Assembly: GCF_014207095.1 (NCBI RefSeq)
Contig: NZ_JACHBG010000004.1
Coordinates: 62,001-126,000 of the forward strand
Direction: 5' to 3'
Source of the DNA: Martinezella lusitana
GTDB taxonomy: Bacteria > Pseudomonadota > Alphaproteobacteria > Rhizobiales > Rhizobiaceae
DNA: 64,000 nucleotides
The first letter of the stretch is position 1, and every line of letters starts with the position of its first letter. Below are positions 61,524-64,000 of the stretch, one piece after another. The notes below the pieces were generated by a model. That model did no database searches. It had not been told where the DNA came from and saw only the letters and a program-made list of their open reading frames with translations. The position numbers were made by a program, and so were the translations under genes.

Positions 61524-62450
61524 ATGGGTGCCAAGCATGTGGCTGTCCTTATGGGCGGATTTTCCTCGGAAAGGCCCGTCAGCCTTTCCTCGGGAAAGGC
61601 ATGCGCTGATGCCCTCGAAGCCGAAGGCTTCCGAATTACCTGCGTCGATGTCGACCATGATGTTGCCAGCTGCCTGACCGAGTTGAAGCCGGATGTCGTC
61701 TTCAATGCGCTGCATGGTCCGTTCGGCGAGGACGGCACCATTCAGGGCATCCTCGAATATCTGCAGATTCCCTATACCCATTCCGGCGTGCTTGCTTCTG
61801 CCCTTGCGATGGATAAAGCGCGAGCGAAGACGGTTGCGGCCGCCGCCGGTATTCCGGTCGCAACCTCGCTCGTCATGGATCGCTTCGGCATCGTTGGCGA
61901 GCATCCCATGAAGCCGCCTTATGTCGTCAAGCCGGTGCGCGAGGGGTCGAGCTTCGGTGTCGTGATCGTCAAGGAAGATCAGGCGCATCCGCCGCAGATC
62001 GTTACGTCTTCGGAGTGGCGCTATGGTGATGAGGTTCTGGTTGAGCGTTACATCCATGGTCGCGAACTGACCTGTGGAGTCATGGGTGGCAAGGTTCTTG
62101 GGGTTACCGAGATCGTGCCGCTCGGCCACAGCTTCTACGACTATGACGCCAAGTATGCCAAAGGTGGATCAAAACACGTCCTTCCGGCGGAAATTTCACC
62201 GAATCTTTACCAAAAGATACAAACATTATCGTTAAGGGCGCATGAAGCTATCGGCTGCCGCGGCGTCAGTCGATCTGACTTCCGCTTCGATGATCGCTTT
62301 TCCGAAGAGGGTGAGCTTGTCTGGCTGGAGGTCAATACTCAGCCCGGTATGACCCCTACCTCGCTGGTGCCCGAAATGGCCGCTCATGCCGGCTACTCGT
62401 TTGGTGAATTTCTCCGGTGGATGGTGGAGGACGCGTCTTGTTTGCGCTGA
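61524..62450 (+). CDS. ddl: D-alanine-D-alanine ligase
   Basis: 308 residues from the ATG at 61524, after GGGGGT; a GTG at 61506 is possible. Ddl makes the D-Ala-D-Ala dipeptide that MurF adds. ATP-grasp motifs: [20 protein letters not shown] near residue 8, [20 protein letters not shown] near 58, [24 protein letters not shown] segment near 80, [18 protein letters not shown] near 137 and [20 protein letters not shown] near 270 with the Mg ligands Glu and Asn. It begins the second dcw block and overlaps ftsQ by 13 bases. Confidence 0.95.
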   Translation: MGAKHVAVLMGGFSSERPVSLSSGKACADALEAEGFRITCVDVDHDVASCLTELKPDVVFNALHGPFGEDGTIQGILEYLQIPYTHSGVLASALAMDKARAKTVAAAAGIPVATSLVMDRFGIVGEHPMKPPYVVKPVREGSSFGVVIVKEDQAHPPQIVTSSEWRYGDEVLVERYIHGRELTCGVMGGKVLGVTEIVPLGHSFYDYDAKYAKGGSKHVLPAEISPNLYQKIQTLSLRAHEAIGCRGVSRSDFRFDDRFSEEGELVWLEVNTQPGMTPTSLVPEMAAHAGYSFGEFLRWMVEDASCLR

Positions 62451-63370
62451 CGGTCAAAAATATGAGGCGGTCCCGTCATCGCGTCCCGCTCGCTATTGAC
62501 GATGTGGAGGATGCGTTCGTATTGCCGCGCCCTCTGCGTCGTGCAGTGCGCTTCCTGGTGAGCCTCGGCTCCGGTCGCATCAACATCCCTGCGCATACCG
62601 GCACGGTCGCGACGTTCATGCTCTTCGGTGCGACCGCTCTCTATGGCATGTCGGTTGGCGGTCACAGCCAGGCAGTTGCTGAGGCGACGACGTCGGCTGT
62701 CGGGTTTGCGATCGAGGATGTCAAAGTCTCCGGCAACGATGAGACTTCCGAAATCGAGATCCTGCAGCTGCTTGGCCTTGATGGGACGACATCGCTCGTC
62801 GCGCTCAATGCGGATGCCGCTCGCCAGAAGATCGCCAATCTGCCCTGGGTTCAGAATGTCGAGGTTCGCAAGGTCTATCCGAAGACCGTCGAAGTGAAGC
62901 TGAAAGAGCGCAAGGCTTATGCCATCTGGCAGCACGGCGCCGAGCTCTCGCTGATCCAGAAGGATGGCAGCGTGATTGCGCCGCTGCGCGACAACAAGTT
63001 TGCGAAGCTGCCGCTGTTCGTTGGTCGCGACGCCGAGACTGCGGCCGCTTCCATCGATGATGCATTCGCCAAGTGGCCGGATGTCCGCAATCACGTGAAG
63101 GCATTCGTTCGCGTCGCCGGTCGCCGCTGGGATCTCTATCTCGACAATGGTGTGATAGTCCGGTTGCCGGAAGACAATATCGATGGCGCTCTGGCTCGGC
63201 TTACCAAGCTGGACAAGGACCAGAATCTCCTGCAGCGCGATATCGCCGCGGTGGATCTTCGTCTTGCAGATCGTACCGCAATAGAATTGACCTCGGATGC
63301 AACGCTTCGCCGCCAGGCCGCGGTGGATGCAAGAAACAAGGCTTTGAAGAAAGCAGGGCAGGATACATGA
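62438..63370 (+). CDS. ftsQ: Cell division protein FtsQ
   Basis: 310 residues from a TTG at 62438, chosen because GGAGG lies 7 bases upstream. GTG at 62417 and ATG at 62462 are alternatives. It has a basic cytoplasmic tail, one membrane segment ([19 protein letters not shown], about 57-75), a POTRA domain ([20 protein letters not shown], then [20 protein letters not shown], about 93-160) and a beta domain ([20 protein letters not shown]). It anchors FtsB/FtsL at the septum. The start lies within the end of ddl and the stop overlaps ftsA by 4 bases. Confidence 0.92.
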   Translation: MFALTVKNMRRSRHRVPLAIDDVEDAFVLPRPLRRAVRFLVSLGSGRINIPAHTGTVATFMLFGATALYGMSVGGHSQAVAEATTSAVGFAIEDVKVSGNDETSEIEILQLLGLDGTTSLVALNADAARQKIANLPWVQNVEVRKVYPKTVEVKLKERKAYAIWQHGAELSLIQKDGSVIAPLRDNKFAKLPLFVGRDAETAAASIDDAFAKWPDVRNHVKAFVRVAGRRWDLYLDNGVIVRLPEDNIDGALARLTKLDKDQNLLQRDIAAVDLRLADRTAIELTSDATLRRQAAVDARNKALKKAGQDT

Positions 63371-64000
63371 GCTTATTCGGTTCGTCTCATTTCGGCCTGC
63401 CGCGGTTGAAGCCGCTGTCCTCCAAGCGGTCGCACATCGTGTCGGTTCTCGATATCGGCTCGACGAAGGTCGTCTGCATGATCGGCCGGCTGACGCCGCG
63501 CGAGGAGAGTCAGGTTCTCCCGAACCGCACGCATAACATCGAAATCATCGGCATCGGCCATCAGCGTTCTCGCGGCATCAAGACCGGCGTGATCGCCGAC
63601 CTCGACGCTCTGGAAGGCGTCGTCCGGCTTTCCGTCGATGCGGCCGAGCGCATGGCGGGCCTCACCGTGGACAGCCTGATCGTCAACGTCTCCGCCGGAA
63701 GGCTGGGCAGCGACATCTATACCGCGACCATCGATCTCGGCGGGCAGGAAGTCGAATCCAACGACCTCAAGAAGGTGCTGGCCGCCGCTTGCCAGCAGTC
63801 GGTCCGTCAGGAACGTGCTGTGCTGCATTCGCTGGCGACAGGCTATTCGCTCGATGGCGAGCGCGGTATCCGCGATCCGCTGGCGATGTTCGGCGATGCT
63901 CTTGGTGTCGACATGCATGTGGTGACGGCTGAGCGCGCTGCGCTTCGCAATCTCGAGCTTTGCATCAATCGCGCTCATCTTTCGGTCGAAGGCATGGTGG
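63367..64000 (+). CDS. ftsA: Cell division protein FtsA (partial, C-terminus beyond window)
   Basis: 211 codons are inside the window, about half of the gene. The actin-like fold begins with the phosphate-1 loop VSVLDIGSTKVVCMIGRLTP near residue 26, then IIGIGHQRSRGIKTGVIADL near 59, GLTVDSLIVNVSAGRLGSDI near 97 (the region usually reading VSISG) and LGVDMHVVTAERAALRNLEL near 180. FtsA tethers FtsZ to the membrane and recruits later divisome parts. The start overlaps the ftsQ stop by 4 bases. By the usual gene order ftsZ should follow just beyond the window. Confidence 0.94.
   Translation, partial: MSLFGSSHFGLPRLKPLSSKRSHIVSVLDIGSTKVVCMIGRLTPREESQVLPNRTHNIEIIGIGHQRSRGIKTGVIADLDALEGVVRLSVDAAERMAGLTVDSLIVNVSAGRLGSDIYTATIDLGGQEVESNDLKKVLAAACQQSVRQERAVLHSLATGYSLDGERGIRDPLAMFGDALGVDMHVVTAERAALRNLELCINRAHLSVEGMV

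Overview
The window looks like chromosomal DNA from a Rhizobium-type alphaproteobacterium (Rhizobiales). GC content is high. Several features point the same way: an FMN riboswitch in front of a lone type-II lumazine synthase, the betaine-lipid genes btaAB, a pyrophosphate-type phosphofructokinase, an ArsR-methyltransferase fusion beside metF, and a division and cell-wall (dcw) cluster with candidate CtrA and CcrM sites. I saw no tRNA, rRNA operon, insertion sequence, prophage or CRISPR array. Genus and species are inferred from protein resemblance only.

Layout. 1-3480: small accessory units: a TetR regulator (cut by the window edge) divergent from a tautomerase, two VOC proteins, and a methyltransferase-GntR pair. 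3617-4327: ribH under an FMN riboswitch. 4437-16247: a catabolic locus. An RpiR regulator and a four-gene ABC importer lie on the minus strand. Divergent from them is a plus-strand run: N-formylglutamate amidohydrolase-like protein, APC permease, glutamine-synthetase-like ligase, aldehyde dehydrogenase and iron alcohol dehydrogenase. 16365-25459: L,D-transpeptidase, DUF4432 epimerase-like protein, TIGR01244 protein, RidA, a minus-strand operon (hydrolase, DMT exporter, CaiB/BaiF CoA-transferase, TPP enzyme) and an RNase T2. 25586-29355: ettA, the ArsR-methyltransferase regulator and metF. 29482-43827: a 25-residue membrane peptide, transporters, six peptidoglycan hydrolases or related proteins, btaAB, pfp, a DjlA-like protein and an FAD oxidase. 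43886-44293: rnpB (RNase P RNA). 44725-58856: mraZ-rsmH-ftsL-ftsI-murE-murF-mraY-murD-ftsW-murG-murC-murB. 58949-61221: an MFS transporter and aqpZ interrupt the cluster. 61524-64000: ddl-ftsQ-ftsA, with ftsA cut by the window edge.

How the genes work together. The dcw genes make lipid II (murE, F, mraY, murD, G, C, B, ddl) and assemble the divisome (ftsL, I, W, Q, A). Genes are tightly packed, many with 4-base stop/start overlaps. The mraZ leader carries four NCCCA repeats at an exact 10-base period, matching the known MraZ operator (TGGGN-N5 repeats) on the opposite strand, and a near-consensus CtrA site upstream. The region before ddl holds three GANTC sites and a TTAA palindrome, so the second block probably has its own cell-cycle-controlled promoter. 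The most interesting possible new system is 4437-16247. Its gene set fits an amine or amino-alcohol pathway that goes through gamma-glutamyl intermediates: ligation to glutamate, alcohol to aldehyde to acid, then hydrolysis. The substrate and the hydrolase role are inferences.
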